A DNA stretch of 64,000 nt, taken from assembly GCA_900105225.1 (NCBI GenBank), contig LT629764.1:3401001-3465000 (forward strand). The letters are read 5' to 3'. The notes beneath the pieces are model-generated. The model made no database searches. It was not told the DNA's origin and worked only from the letters and a program-made list of their open reading frames with translations. Each line of letters opens with the position of its first letter. Positions within the stretch are counted from its first letter, which is position 1. The position numbers and the translations under genes are program-made. The stretch is from Paenibacillaceae bacterium GAS479 (lineage in GTDB: Bacteria; Bacillota; Bacilli; Paenibacillales; Paenibacillaceae). This document shows, in pieces, positions 51,247 to 60,427 of the stretch.

Positions 51247-52062
51247 ATGGAACCCCCAATCAACTCTGTATTGCCAAAGGCAAGAGAAATCGCCACTAAG
51301 GCGGCAAGAGAGGCAGGCGCGCTGGCGCGGGATTATTTTACGAAGGACAAGCAGATCGTGGAAAAGGGAGAGGATGGTGATCTGGTCACGATAGCGGATA
51401 CGCTTGCTGAGGAGATCATTATTAGCCATATTCTTGGAGCATTCCCGGATCATGCGATTCGCAGTGAGGAAACCGGCTGGAGGGGCGTGGAGGGAGACTG
51501 GCTGTGGCTGGTCGATCCGCTGGACGGCACGAACAACTACGCAATTGGTCTGCCGGTATATGGGGTGTCTATTACACTTCTATACCGCAAGGAGCCTGTA
51601 CTTGGCGTCATCTGTGACTCGCATTTGGACCTGCTCTATGTTGCTGAAAAAGGAAAAGGAGCGGAGTGCAACGGCCTCCCGATTTCCATTCGGCGGAGCC
51701 CTACAGTCCCGAGGATGACCGTTGGTTGGATTCAAGGGCATGTCGTCGGCAAAGATAAACGAGTCCTCGCGTTGAAGCATCATCTTGAAGGAAGCTTCAA
51801 ACGGGTGCTGCGCCTATGGGCGCCTGCCATTCAGTGGTGTATGCTCGCACGCGGCGATTTGGATGCAATGGTGCTGTACAATTCGGAGGGCGACGATCTG
51901 TATGCAGGTTTGCTGCTTGCTCGCGAGGCGGGTGCTGTGGTAACCGACTTTAGCGGAGAGCCTTTTATCGGCATGAACCCCGAACCGTACCTGATCGCCT
52001 CTCATCCGGACCATATCCAGGAGCTAATTAGTTTGGTTGATCAGGGTCTGTCCGCTACATAA
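51247..52062 (+). CDS. Inositol monophosphatase family protein
   Basis: A 271-aa Mg2+-dependent phosphatase of the IMPase/FBPase-like superfamily. The metal site is WLVDPLDGTNNYAIGLP (about residues 86-102, D-P-x-D-G-T) with the upstream Glu pair (SEETGW), and the last ligand is in GDDLYAGLLLAREAGA. Substrates of the family include inositol phosphates, 3'-phosphoadenosine 5'-phosphate and fructose bisphosphate; the choice cannot be made here. RBS GGAGATGAG precedes the ATG. It is a single gene. Confidence 0.88.
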   Translation: MEPPINSVLPKAREIATKAAREAGALARDYFTKDKQIVEKGEDGDLVTIADTLAEEIIISHILGAFPDHAIRSEETGWRGVEGDWLWLVDPLDGTNNYAIGLPVYGVSITLLYRKEPVLGVICDSHLDLLYVAEKGKGAECNGLPISIRRSPTVPRMTVGWIQGHVVGKDKRVLALKHHLEGSFKRVLRLWAPAIQWCMLARGDLDAMVLYNSEGDDLYAGLLLAREAGAVVTDFSGEPFIGMNPEPYLIASHPDHIQELISLVDQGLSAT

Positions 52063-52210
52063 TGACTTCACTAATCAGCTTTTTCTCTGATTCCCTTCGT
52101 ATGAAGGTTTCTTTTTATGAAACTTTTACGGTTTTGGAGCGAACGTTTACCGCAATTTGACTGGTCATCCTCTATTGTTGTTTCTAAAGGGTACATATGG
52201 AGGATGAAAC

Positions 52211-52927
52211 ATGATCAGAAATTCCAGAACTCGTTCGAAAGCTGAGGAAGATGACCCCCGATTGCTCGTAAAAAAACGCCTGACGGCTGTACCAGCTCTA
52301 ACTGTACCCGTTCTATCTGCCCGGGTTACGCTTTCAGCCATGCCTCCGGCCGTGCGACCAGCCACGCCACCGGTCACGACTCCAGCCACGCCTCAAGCGA
52401 AACTCTCTGCTACGCCACCGACCACGCCCATGGCTACGCCACCTGCAGCGTCTCCGCCTGTGCCCGAGGCGCAGCCATCTGAGATGCTGCCGCTCACAGG
52501 TATGCAGATTTATTTGCTGGACCGCTATCATGGAATCGGCGCTGACCGGCAGCTCTGTCGTTACGCCGTACTGCAGCTGAGCTGCGGAATTTGCGACGGG
52601 TGGAGCGAGGAGCTTGTCGCCGTAGGCGGGGAGTCCTTTGATTTGATCCGCTGGGCATGCTGTCTACAGCCGCTGCGCCGGATGACGATGGAGCAGGCAT
52701 GGCAAACAGCATGGAAATACCGAAGCCGATGGGGAGAGGCTCGCAGCCATTTGGTGCTGTCGGCGTTGTTGGAGCTGGAAAGTAAGCTGGATAAACCACT
52801 CCAAATCGGACCGGTTGATCAGCGCCGGGCATTCGATAGGCAGTCTGACTGGCTGAATCGGCTTCCGAGCGAGCCTGATTCAGATGAACTCTTTAAGCGA
52901 GCGACGGCCTATTTTGATATTTTATAA
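52211..52927 (+). CDS. Hypothetical protein with Thr/Pro-rich N-terminal region
   Basis: A 238-aa protein I do not recognise. Residues about 35-90 are a low-complexity stretch of Thr-Pro-Pro-Ala type made by imperfect CCAGCCACGCC-like DNA repeats. The C-terminal 145 residues are globular, with several Cys and Trp (LQLSCGICDGWSEEL, WACCLQPL). No signal peptide. RBS GGAGGATG is strong. It ends 155 bp before the adenylyltransferase gene. Confidence 0.65.
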   Translation: MIRNSRTRSKAEEDDPRLLVKKRLTAVPALTVPVLSARVTLSAMPPAVRPATPPVTTPATPQAKLSATPPTTPMATPPAASPPVPEAQPSEMLPLTGMQIYLLDRYHGIGADRQLCRYAVLQLSCGICDGWSEELVAVGGESFDLIRWACCLQPLRRMTMEQAWQTAWKYRSRWGEARSHLVLSALLELESKLDKPLQIGPVDQRRAFDRQSDWLNRLPSEPDSDELFKRATAYFDIL

Positions 52928-52974
52928 ACATGCAATTATAGCTGCTCGTAGGCTCGCTGTCATAATCGTTAATA

Positions 52975-53045
52975 GTCCCGCTAGTAGACTCACTCATAAT
53001 AATCCCACTCATAGTCCCACTCAAAATCCGACTCATAGTCCCGCT
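52975..53045 (+). repeat. Short degenerate repeats upstream of the adenylyltransferase gene
   Basis: Variants of ACTCATAGTCCC occur four or five times between 52986 and 53036, flanked by CCCGCTAG copies at each end. They keep a reading frame open upstream of the true start but are not coding. Confidence 0.5.
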
Positions 53046-53081
53046 AGAAATAGCCATGACCTTAAAGGAGATGTGCTGAAC

Positions 53082-53957
53082 ATGCGATCTGAAAAGGAAA
53101 TGATGGAGCTATTCCTGGAAACTGCCCGCACAGATGCCCGTATTAGGGCGGCTACGCTTGAAGGCTCACGGACGAATCCGAACGTGCCGCGCGATCTGTT
53201 TCAAGATTACGATATCAGCTATCTGGTGTCGGAGTTGGAGTCTTTCAAGGCTGATTCCAGCTGGATCGACCGTTTTGGAGAGCGGCTGCTGCTGCAAACA
53301 CCGGAGGCGATGGAGCTTTTCCCGGCTGAGCTTGGACGGCGTTTTTCTTATCTTATTTTATTCGAGGATGGCAACAAGTTGGATCTGACGCTCATACCGG
53401 CCGATGAGGCGGAAGTTTACGTCACAGAAGACAAGCTGATGCAGGTGCTGCTTGATAAGGACGGCCTGTTCCCGAACGTTTCTCCCTCGACGGATGAGGA
53501 TTATCACGTACAGAGACCGTCCGAGGCATTGTTTAGTGATTGTCGCAACGAGTTCTGGATGACATCTACTTACGTGGCAAAAGGGCTGTGGAGACGGGAA
53601 ATTCTTTTTGCGCTGGACCATCTCAATGAAATTATGCGCCCGATGCTGTTGCAAATGCTAGAGTGGAAGGTCGGCTTTGAAACGGGATTCTCTCTAAGCG
53701 TTGGCAAAAACCGCAAATACTTGGAGAGCTGCGTCTCCGCAGACACCTGGGATGGGCTGATGCAGACTTATCCGGGTTCCTCCTACGTAGAAATTTGGGA
53801 GGCGTTGTTCGCGGCCGCCAAGCTGTTCCGTGAGACCGGGGAGGAGGTAGCTCGGCATCTTGGCTGCCCTTATCCGACTAGTGAGGATGAGCGGATGACC
53901 GAATATCTTCGTCAGGTGGTGGAGCTTCCCCGGGAGGCGCAATCGTTTCCCCGTTAG
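53082..53957 (+). CDS. ANT(6)/AadK-family aminoglycoside 6-adenylyltransferase-like
   Basis: A 291-aa nucleotidyltransferase close in length to AadK (284 aa). The N-terminal AATLEGSRTNPN (about residues 24-35) and FQDYDISYLV carry the G-S...D-x-D metal site, NKLDLTLIP the third acidic residue, and the C-terminal helical domain has RREILFALDHLNEIMRPMLL. AadK-type enzymes adenylate streptomycin at position 6. Start: ATG 53082 with AAAGGAG upstream; the long frame from 52884 is not credible. Activity on streptomycin is likely but unproven. Confidence 0.87.
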   Translation: MRSEKEMMELFLETARTDARIRAATLEGSRTNPNVPRDLFQDYDISYLVSELESFKADSSWIDRFGERLLLQTPEAMELFPAELGRRFSYLILFEDGNKLDLTLIPADEAEVYVTEDKLMQVLLDKDGLFPNVSPSTDEDYHVQRPSEALFSDCRNEFWMTSTYVAKGLWRREILFALDHLNEIMRPMLLQMLEWKVGFETGFSLSVGKNRKYLESCVSADTWDGLMQTYPGSSYVEIWEALFAAAKLFRETGEEVARHLGCPYPTSEDERMTEYLRQVVELPREAQSFPR

Positions 53958-54010
53958 TTCCTCTAGTCCATCTTATAGATGCTGCTGACTGCCGTTGCCC
54001 AATCGCCAAA

Positions 54011-54057
54011 AAGAAGAGGAAATCCAGTCGGCTCCAGCCGATAGACTTCCTCTTCTT
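54011..54057. terminator. Hairpin between converging genes
   Basis: AAGAAGAGGAA (54011-54021) pairs with TTCCTCTTCTT (54047-54057), and CGGCT-CC-AGCCG lies inside. There is no long T run on the plus strand, so its efficiency is uncertain. Confidence 0.5.
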
Positions 54058-54111
54058 CATTAATCTTTAACCCTTAATTCCCTGTGATAGGCACATCATT
54101 ACGAATCCTGA

Positions 54112-55437
54112 TCAGGGAATCAGCTCCAATTCAATCGGTTTAAGCACATAACCTGGATAATCCGATATCGTGAACGTCAGCGGCTGTGGATATTTTTTGC
54201 GAAGAATCGGATAGTACGTGGATGATTTGTTTTCACTCGGGATACTCACGCTGCTTGTGAATAGTCCCTTCACCTCAGCAAGAGCATGAACCGTCCCGTT
54301 GGCATCCGTAAAATCATTGGAGAGGATATTGATTCCCCTCCGGAGTTGATCAATCTCATCTAAGCCAGTAAGAGTTATTGCAAAGGTGCTGAAGTCATCC
54401 CCGTCCGTCTGGAATCTAGGGTCGACGGTGCCAAGCGACAACCTGTCATCCGACGCTTCCAACATTATATTTTTTTCTAAGTCCACAACAACCTTTTGAT
54501 CCTTCTCAAACATAAACAATCCATCGGCAAGCAGCGTCAGCCGTTTCGGTTTCTGAAAGTAGCCATTTTTGAAAAATAAACTCATTTCGTCACCGGTAAA
54601 GGTGATGCCGCTCAGCCATGATCGGCCGGAGTCATCCTGCAGTCTGAGATTAACGAAGCCTGGGATTTCCTTCGTATTGGCTTTATCTTTTCGAACGATG
54701 AGCTCCATAATCAACGGGGATTGGCGGGCTCTCACTACATGCAGCTTCTGACCGTCAATCTCGATCGTTTGGTTAATCTCATACTTGCGTGTCATGCCTG
54801 CAAAGCGATTCTGATCAATTACGAGATCGAACTCCAACGTTGTTCCATTCTGCAAAGCCAGAAACCGGACTTTGGAAGGCATTTTTTCTCCATGGTCTAG
54901 AAGGAGATCAATGTAATCTTCATTCCCGCTAGATTGCAATTGTGCATTATCGGTAAAGACATGATCGGTCGTTAGAGCGCCACCCAAGCTTTTGCCGTGT
55001 TCGTCGTAGAGATCGAAGCGAAGACCGCCATCATAACCACCGCTCATATTCGTACTGTAAAAAATAACGAGCCGCCGCTCATCGGCGATCAGTGCTTCGA
55101 CGGTCAGTCGTTTGCCGTCTTTCTCCACGGTTTGACCGATCCGCTGCAGCAGATTTTGATCGATAGAGCTAATAAGGGCGGTGTCCTCGTTGATCAACTT
55201 GAGAAAAATGTTAAAACTCGGAATGCGCTGCAGCGCCTCGGCAAAGGCGGGGGAAACTTTGGCCGCTCCGGCCGTCAGCACCATCAGTCCGACCAGTGCA
55301 GCCGCGATGCCGAGGCTGAGCCGTTTGCGGCGGCGAGGCACGACTTGCCGTTTGCCCCGCTCCAGGCCGGTGCGGATGGCTGCTTTAAGCCGTTCGTCAT
55401 CAATTGGCTGAACGACGGTGTTAGTTTCGTTTTCCAT
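54112..55437 (-). CDS. DUF4179 anti-sigma-factor-like membrane protein
   Basis: A 441-aa protein: cytoplasmic N-terminus (about 1-42, with DDERLKAAIRTGLERGK), one transmembrane helix (about 43-63) and a large extracytoplasmic part of the DUF4179 type (SPAFAEALQRIPSFN and onward), often followed by DUF5643. Such proteins are encoded with ECF sigma factors and act as their membrane anti-sigma factors. Here the gene overlaps the sigma gene by 17 bp. RBS GGAGGAG precedes the ATG. The signal sensed is unknown. Confidence 0.85.
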   Translation of the reverse strand: MENETNTVVQPIDDERLKAAIRTGLERGKRQVVPRRRKRLSLGIAAALVGLMVLTAGAAKVSPAFAEALQRIPSFNIFLKLINEDTALISSIDQNLLQRIGQTVEKDGKRLTVEALIADERRLVIFYSTNMSGGYDGGLRFDLYDEHGKSLGGALTTDHVFTDNAQLQSSGNEDYIDLLLDHGEKMPSKVRFLALQNGTTLEFDLVIDQNRFAGMTRKYEINQTIEIDGQKLHVVRARQSPLIMELIVRKDKANTKEIPGFVNLRLQDDSGRSWLSGITFTGDEMSLFFKNGYFQKPKRLTLLADGLFMFEKDQKVVVDLEKNIMLEASDDRLSLGTVDPRFQTDGDDFSTFAITLTGLDEIDQLRRGINILSNDFTDANGTVHALAEVKGLFTSSVSIPSENKSSTYYPILRKKYPQPLTFTISDYPGYVLKPIELELIP

Positions 55438-56023
55438 GCTGCTCCTCCTTTCTCGGCGCTGGTGCCGAGAGCTGTTCTCGAAGCTGCTTCAGTGCTTTGT
55501 GGAGCCAGGTTTTGATCGTACCGGGCGGCTTCTCCAGCGCTTCTGCAATATCCGCCAGCGTCATGTCCCGCCCGTACTTGAGCTGGACAACGTCCCGATA
55601 GGGAGGCTCCAAGGACTCAATCAGCGCATCCATGTCCAGCCGTCCGGCTGTTTGCTCCGCTTCGTCCATACTGCCCTTTGCGTCGAAGCGCTCTGCTCCT
55701 AACTGTTCAAGCTGTTCGTCAACGCGACCATTTGGGGGCTGCCGTTTGCGCCGGGACAGCTCATCCGTGCAAACACGGAGCAAGATCCTCACGAGCCAAG
55801 TGCTCATGAACTCCGGCTGGCGCAAATCACGCCGTTTCAGCCAGGCACGGCATACCGTCTCCTGGATCGCCTCCAGAACGTCAGCCTCATTATGCAGGCA
55901 AGCGGCCGCGATTCGGCTCATGCGATGCCGTTCCGCATCCATTAACGCGAGGAACGCTTCCTCATCACCGTTAACTGCTTTGGCAGCCAGCTTCTTTTTG
56001 TCGATATGCTCCAGGTTGTCCAT
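55421..56023 (-). CDS. ECF RNA polymerase sigma factor
   Basis: A 200-aa sigma-70 family ECF factor. Region 2 includes HNEADVLEAIQETVCRAWLK and region 4 MTLADIAEALEKPPGTIKTW, the usual two-domain layout. It would direct RNA polymerase to envelope-stress promoters, released by the neighbouring DUF4179 protein. RBS AAAGGAGAG precedes the ATG. It is the first gene of a two-gene operon, probably autoregulated. Confidence 0.9.
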   Translation of the reverse strand: MDNLEHIDKKKLAAKAVNGDEEAFLALMDAERHRMSRIAAACLHNEADVLEAIQETVCRAWLKRRDLRQPEFMSTWLVRILLRVCTDELSRRKRQPPNGRVDEQLEQLGAERFDAKGSMDEAEQTAGRLDMDALIESLEPPYRDVVQLKYGRDMTLADIAEALEKPPGTIKTWLHKALKQLREQLSAPAPRKEEQHGKRN

Positions 56024-56087
56024 AGACTCTCCTTTTGCTTGCTGCTCAAAATGAATCGCTAAAAATGTTTAATTTTCCCACCACCTA

Positions 56088-56120
56088 TTAGACCCGCAAC
56101 GGACAGAAACGGTTTTTTCA
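56088..56120 (-). promoter_or_regulatory. Possible ECF-type promoter of the sigma operon
   Basis: On the minus strand TGAAAAAACC (56120-56111) precedes GGTCTAA (about 56094-56088). The words resemble the -35 (TGAAAC) and -10 (CGTCTAA) of ECF promoters, but the spacing is about 4 bp longer than usual, so this is weak. Confidence 0.25.
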
Positions 56121-56312
56121 AAAGAATTTCTCCGTTAACTTTTCAGAAGAATTTCCCATTTATCATGAGAGTTTATTCATAGAAACGCCTTCATGCTGGC
56201 CCTAATCGCCCGGCCTTTGTTATACTATCCTCGAATCTAGCAAATACTGCTAACAATAGAGTCTAGCAGATCGGGAACTGTCCCTGCAGCTGGAAGGAAG
56301 GAGCACGGGAAC

Positions 56313-56624
56313 ATGAAACTGGTCATAGAGCCGGATGCGGCGCGCTGGTATAAGCAGGAGTTAGGGTTAGTCGAGGGCGATCAGCTACGCGTCTTTGTAC
56401 GTCTGGGAGGATGCGGCAGCGTGCAGCCGGGACTATCCCTCGGCATCATGAAGGATGAATCCCGATCCCCGGGACTCCGGGAAGTGGCGGAAGGGCTGGT
56501 CTTTTTCATGGAAGAGGATCAGCTATGGTATTTGGATGGCAAGGAGCTTCATCTCATTTACGACGCCTTAGAGCAGGAAGCGGTGCTTGAAGTCACGGAT
56601 AAGCGAGAAGGAGGACAGGAATGA
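56313..56624 (+). CDS. HesB/IscA-like protein, YneR type
   Basis: A 103-aa protein of the HesB/IscA (Fe-S biogenesis) fold. It starts MKLVIEPDAARWYKQEL and has VFVRLGGCGSVQPGLSLGI in the middle, as in YneR. Only one of the three cysteines of classical IscA is present, so cluster carriage is doubtful. RBS GGAAGGAG. Its end overlaps the amidase gene start by 4 bp (ATGA), so both are coupled; the functional link is unclear. Confidence 0.8.
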   Translation: MKLVIEPDAARWYKQELGLVEGDQLRVFVRLGGCGSVQPGLSLGIMKDESRSPGLREVAEGLVFFMEEDQLWYLDGKELHLIYDALEQEAVLEVTDKREGGQE

Positions 56625-57736
56625 TTCGTAAACTATCACTGTTGTTGTTGGCGGCTATGCTGCTGCTTCCTGCTTGGCAGGATCGTCCGGCGGCTGAAGC
56701 CGCTGCGGCAAGCTACAAGGTTGGGACCAAATCGCTCGCAGTACATAAAGATGCGGACAGCCGATCGACCGTAAAGGGTTATTTGAAGCAAGGGACAGTT
56801 GTGCAAGTGTCGGAAGAAAAGTATGGCTGGGCTCAAGTTAGTGGAAACGGGATTAAGGGATGGGCGGCCGCGCATTATCTCGTAGAAGCTTCCTCCTCTT
56901 CCGGCAATAAAGGTGGAGCTGAAAACTTAAATCAGACGTCGACCGAAGTATGGAACGAGGTTTCTGGCAGCGGAGTCCGACTGCGCAGCGGTCCAGGCGC
57001 CGGCTACGACATCATTGGAAGCGTGACGACCGGGGACCTGGTCAAACGGCTCAAAAAGCAAGGGAATTGGAGCCGCGTTACAACTGAATCCGGCCAGACA
57101 GGGTGGATGAGCAGCCAGTATGTGGGCAACAGCGTATCGAAGAGCTCCGGCAAAGGTCTCGGCCCGACAGCTGCTTCCTCTTCGCGAGGTAGTTTGCAGG
57201 GCAAGCTCATTGCTGTTGACCCTGGGCATGGAGGCAGCGACCCAGGTATGATCGGCAAGACGCATAGTACGGAAGAAAAAGATCTCACTCTCAACACTTC
57301 GCTGATGCTCGTCGATGAGCTGCGCGAACGCGGCGCGCGTGTTGTAATGACGAGGAACGAGGACGACGAGAAGCCGGCCCTGTCCGAACGGGTCAAGACG
57401 GCTGGTGGGGCGGACGCCTTCGTCAGCGTTCACTATAATTCCGCGACGAACAAGGCTAGCGGCTCACTCGTGTTTTATTACTCCAAAAGCAAAGACGCTC
57501 CGCTCGCTCGAGCGGTGGAAGCGGAGTTGCAGGGGCTGAGCCTGCGCAGCAATGGCATCTCCTTCGGGGACTATCATGTGCTGCGGGAGAACCGCCTGCC
57601 ATCGGTTTTGGTGGAGCTGGGCTTCTTAAGCAACAAGAAGGACGAGGAAGAAGTGCGTAACTCCAGCTATCAGCGGTCTGCGGCTAGGGCGATCGCGGAG
57701 GGGCTGCAAAATTATTTTTCGCGGCAGTCTGACTGA
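56621..57736 (+). CDS. N-acetylmuramoyl-L-alanine amidase with two SH3b domains
   Basis: A 371-aa secreted wall hydrolase. It has a Sec signal peptide (about residues 1-28, ending AEAAAA), two SH3b wall-binding domains (about 32-88 and 105-162), a Ser-rich linker, and an Amidase_3 catalytic domain (about 190-368). The zinc ligands lie in VDPGHGGSDPG, the Glu of STEEKDL and SVHYN, and the catalytic Glu in LVELGFLSN. It cleaves the bond between MurNAc and L-Ala. RBS GGAGGA. It is cotranscribed with the HesB-like gene and perhaps with rmuC (39 bp downstream). Confidence 0.92.
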   Translation: MIRKLSLLLLAAMLLLPAWQDRPAAEAAAASYKVGTKSLAVHKDADSRSTVKGYLKQGTVVQVSEEKYGWAQVSGNGIKGWAAAHYLVEASSSSGNKGGAENLNQTSTEVWNEVSGSGVRLRSGPGAGYDIIGSVTTGDLVKRLKKQGNWSRVTTESGQTGWMSSQYVGNSVSKSSGKGLGPTAASSSRGSLQGKLIAVDPGHGGSDPGMIGKTHSTEEKDLTLNTSLMLVDELRERGARVVMTRNEDDEKPALSERVKTAGGADAFVSVHYNSATNKASGSLVFYYSKSKDAPLARAVEAELQGLSLRSNGISFGDYHVLRENRLPSVLVELGFLSNKKDEEEVRNSSYQRSAARAIAEGLQNYFSRQSD

Positions 57737-57775
57737 TACATGTTATTAGAGTGGTAGGAAAGAAGGAAATTCGGC

Positions 57776-59095
57776 ATGATCTACATCATACTGGGGCTTC
57801 AAGTCTTCATCCTGGCTGGACTAGCATTGCTGCTCATGAATCGGCGAGGCGACGGCCGAGGCTCGCAGGCGGCATTGGTGCTTGAGCTGCGGGCTGAACT
57901 GGATCGGCTGCGCGGCGAGCTGCGCAGGGACAGCGCAGAACAGGCTGGCCAGACGCGCCAAGAGGCGGCGGCCTCGGATCGGCAAAGCCGTGAGGAGCTC
58001 GCGGCGGCGCTGAATGCGACGAACCGTATGCTGATGGGCAATATGAACGATATGGCGCAGCAGCAAAAACATCTGCTGGACCATTTTTCCGAGCGGCTCG
58101 GTGAGCTGGCTCGGGTGAATGAGACGAAGCTGGAGCTAATGCGCGGTACGGTAGAGGAGAAGCTGCGCCAACTGCAGGAGGACAATGGCCTTAAGTTAGA
58201 GCAGATGCGCGCAACGGTGGACGAGAAGCTGCATGCCACGCTGGAGCAGCGGCTCGGTGAGTCGTTCAAGCTCGTTAGCGAGCGGCTAGAACTGGTGCAT
58301 CAGGGACTCGGCGAGATGAAAAATCTGGCCAGCGGCGTCGGTGACCTGCGCAAGGTACTGACCAACGTCAAGACGCGCGGTACGCTCGGCGAAATCCAGC
58401 TCGGCAACTTGCTGGAGCAGACTCTGACCGTGGAACAGTACGAGCGCAACGCCGCTACGAAGCGCGGCAGCAGCGAACGGGTAGAATTTGCGGTCCGCAT
58501 TCCCGACAAGCATAATCCCAAGCAGTGGCTGTATCTTCCGATCGACTCGAAGTTTCCGATTGAGGATTATCAGCGGCTGCTCGACGCCTTGGATGCGGAT
58601 GATCACGCTGCTGCGGCCGATTGCTCGAAACAACTGGATGCACGTATCAAGCAAGAGGCGAAGAGTATTCAGAGCAAGTACATCGATCCGCCGAATACGA
58701 CCGATTTCGGTATTATGTTCTTGCCAGTGGAGGGACTGTTCGCAGAGGTACTGCGGCGGCCTGGCCTATGGGAGCAGGTACAGCGTGAGTATCGGGTTAT
58801 TATCGCTGGGCCGACTACGCTGACTGCGCTGCTGAACAGCCTGCAGATGGGCTTCCAGACGCTGGCAATCCAGCAGCGGTCCAGCGAGGTATGGCAGGTA
58901 CTCGGCGCGGTGAAGACGGAGTTTGGCAAGTTCGGTGAGCTGCTGGACAAAACGCAGAAAAAGCTTCAGGAAGCCAGCAACTCCATCGATGCTGCCTCGG
59001 TTCGCTCCCGCGCGATCGAGCGCAAGCTGCGTAAGGTGCAGGAGCTGCCGGCTGGAGAGACGCAGGATTTGCTGCTGGAAGCTGCTGGAGACTGA
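57776..59095 (+). CDS. rmuC: DNA recombination protein RmuC
   Basis: A 439-aa protein: an N-terminal membrane helix (about 2-22), a long coiled coil (about 30-180) and the RmuC core (about 195-390) with KTRGTLGEIQLGNLLEQTL, WLYLPIDSKFPIEDYQRLL and FGIMFLPVEGLFAEVLRRPG. This PD-(D/E)XK-like nuclease fold limits sequence inversions in E. coli. Length matches the family. RBS AAGAAGG. It lies between the amidase and ypsA, all on the same strand. Confidence 0.92.
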   Translation: MIYIILGLQVFILAGLALLLMNRRGDGRGSQAALVLELRAELDRLRGELRRDSAEQAGQTRQEAAASDRQSREELAAALNATNRMLMGNMNDMAQQQKHLLDHFSERLGELARVNETKLELMRGTVEEKLRQLQEDNGLKLEQMRATVDEKLHATLEQRLGESFKLVSERLELVHQGLGEMKNLASGVGDLRKVLTNVKTRGTLGEIQLGNLLEQTLTVEQYERNAATKRGSSERVEFAVRIPDKHNPKQWLYLPIDSKFPIEDYQRLLDALDADDHAAAADCSKQLDARIKQEAKSIQSKYIDPPNTTDFGIMFLPVEGLFAEVLRRPGLWEQVQREYRVIIAGPTTLTALLNSLQMGFQTLAIQQRSSEVWQVLGAVKTEFGKFGELLDKTQKKLQEASNSIDAASVRSRAIERKLRKVQELPAGETQDLLLEAAGD

Positions 59096-59128
59096 GGTCA
59101 GCAGCCGGGGACGGAAGGAGCAGCAGTA

Positions 59129-59692
59129 TTGGCTGGTATTGTGAATTTGCTCGCGACGGGATACCGGGCGCATGAGCTGAATATTTTTTCGCAGAAGCAT
59201 GAGGCGATTCCTTTCATCAAGGCGGCGGTGACGAGCCGGCTCGTGCCGCTGCTGGATGACGGACTGGAGTGGCTGTTGTCTCCGGGGGCAATCGGTTTTG
59301 ACTTATGGGCGGTAGAAGCAGCACTGGAGCTGAAGCGGGATTATCCGCAGCTCAAAATATCAATTCTGACCGCTTACGCCAATGTGGACGAGAAATGGAA
59401 AGAAGACCGTAAGCTCTATTATGAAGGGCTGCTGCGCCAAGTGGATCACCATGCCAGCGTCAGCAAGCAGCCTTATGAGGGCGTTTGGCAGTTGACTGCC
59501 CGCGACAGTCTGCTCGTCCGCAAAAGCGATGCGATGCTGCTTTTCTACGATGAGGAGATGGGCGAGGGAAGTCCCCGCTACTTCAAAGAGCGGGCGCTGC
59601 GACGTCAGCAGGATGGAGATGACTACCCGCTGCTGACGATTTCGGCGGAGAGCATTCAGAGCATCGCCGATGAGGCGAGACTCGCTGACTGA
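59129..59692 (+). CDS. ypsA: YpsA (DUF1273/SLOG) family protein
   Basis: A 187-aa protein of the YpsA family, with a SLOG-type nucleotide-binding fold. TGYRAHELNIF at the start, LEWLLSPGAIGFDLWAVEAA (about 47-66) and KSDAMLLFYDEE are family segments. YpsA influences cell division in Bacillus and Staphylococcus. It starts at TTG 59129, 8 bp after AAGGAG. It is probably the last gene of the amidase-rmuC-ypsA run; a strong terminator follows. Confidence 0.88.
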   Translation: MAGIVNLLATGYRAHELNIFSQKHEAIPFIKAAVTSRLVPLLDDGLEWLLSPGAIGFDLWAVEAALELKRDYPQLKISILTAYANVDEKWKEDRKLYYEGLLRQVDHHASVSKQPYEGVWQLTARDSLLVRKSDAMLLFYDEEMGEGSPRYFKERALRRQQDGDDYPLLTISAESIQSIADEARLAD

Positions 59693-59728
59693 GACGGCGC
59701 GAATTGTGCTGTCCATGATTATATAGCT

Positions 59729-59774
59729 AAGGCCGGAGGGGTAAGCGCATATGCGCTCGCCCCTCCGGCCTTTT
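59729..59774. terminator. Strong bidirectional terminator
   Basis: AAGGCCGGAGGGG (59729-59741) pairs with CCCCTCCGGCCTT (59760-59772), with an inner GCGC/GCGC. It serves the convergent ypsA and HxlR genes. Confidence 0.9.
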
Positions 59775-59786
59775 GCTGCTGCTCAT

Positions 59787-60152
59787 TTATCTCCTCGTCA
59801 AAACGTTCTCCTGCAACACCTCGAACTTATCTCCATACGTACGGGTCAAATGACAGTCTCCCCATTTGCATAGAGCAGTCAAGATGCCGTCTAGGGTCCA
59901 GCCGTATTCTGTCAGCTCATACTCTACTTTGGGAGGCATCTGATTGTATACGATCCGCCTCAAGATGCCATCCCGCTCCAGCTCGCGAAGCTGTTGAGTG
60001 AGCATTTTCTGCGTAATATGCGGCATCAGGCTGAGAAAGTCGCAGCTGCGCTTTTTGCCTTTAGTCAAATGGCAGAGAATGACGGTTTTCCATTTCCCAC
60101 CGATAACGTCCAGCGTCGCCTCCACGGCGATATTATATTTTTTGGATTCCAT
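59787..60152 (-). CDS. HxlR-family transcriptional regulator
   Basis: A 121-aa winged-helix protein: VEATLDVIGGKWKTVILCHL (about 9-28), MPHITQKMLTQQLRELERDG (about 42-61) and YELTEYGWTL are the HxlR signatures. Such regulators often respond to aldehydes or quinones and control a divergent gene. Start: ATG 60152 with GGAGG 8 bp upstream; the frame up to 60233 lacks a ribosome site. The divergent gene at 60428 is a possible target. Confidence 0.87.
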   Translation of the reverse strand: MESKKYNIAVEATLDVIGGKWKTVILCHLTKGKKRSCDFLSLMPHITQKMLTQQLRELERDGILRRIVYNQMPPKVEYELTEYGWTLDGILTALCKWGDCHLTRTYGDKFEVLQENVLTRR

Positions 60153-60427
60153 TGTGATCGCCTCCGAGCGCTCCATAGAATGGCCTATCGAGCAAAAAAA
60201 TGCGTGATGTTCGAATTTTGAGTACAGCTCCATAATAGCATTCGCCGGTCGAATTGAACAGAATCGAAGGCATACGACGGCAGCTCACATGTTAATGAGA
60301 TTTGCGATGTTTACTTATTTATCCCTGAAGCGCCAATACTTAAACAGATCTCGAAATACACCTTGAATTAACATGGCGCATAAATTAGGCTAGCGGCTAT
60401 TCCAGTAGAGATGAAGGTGCTCATACG

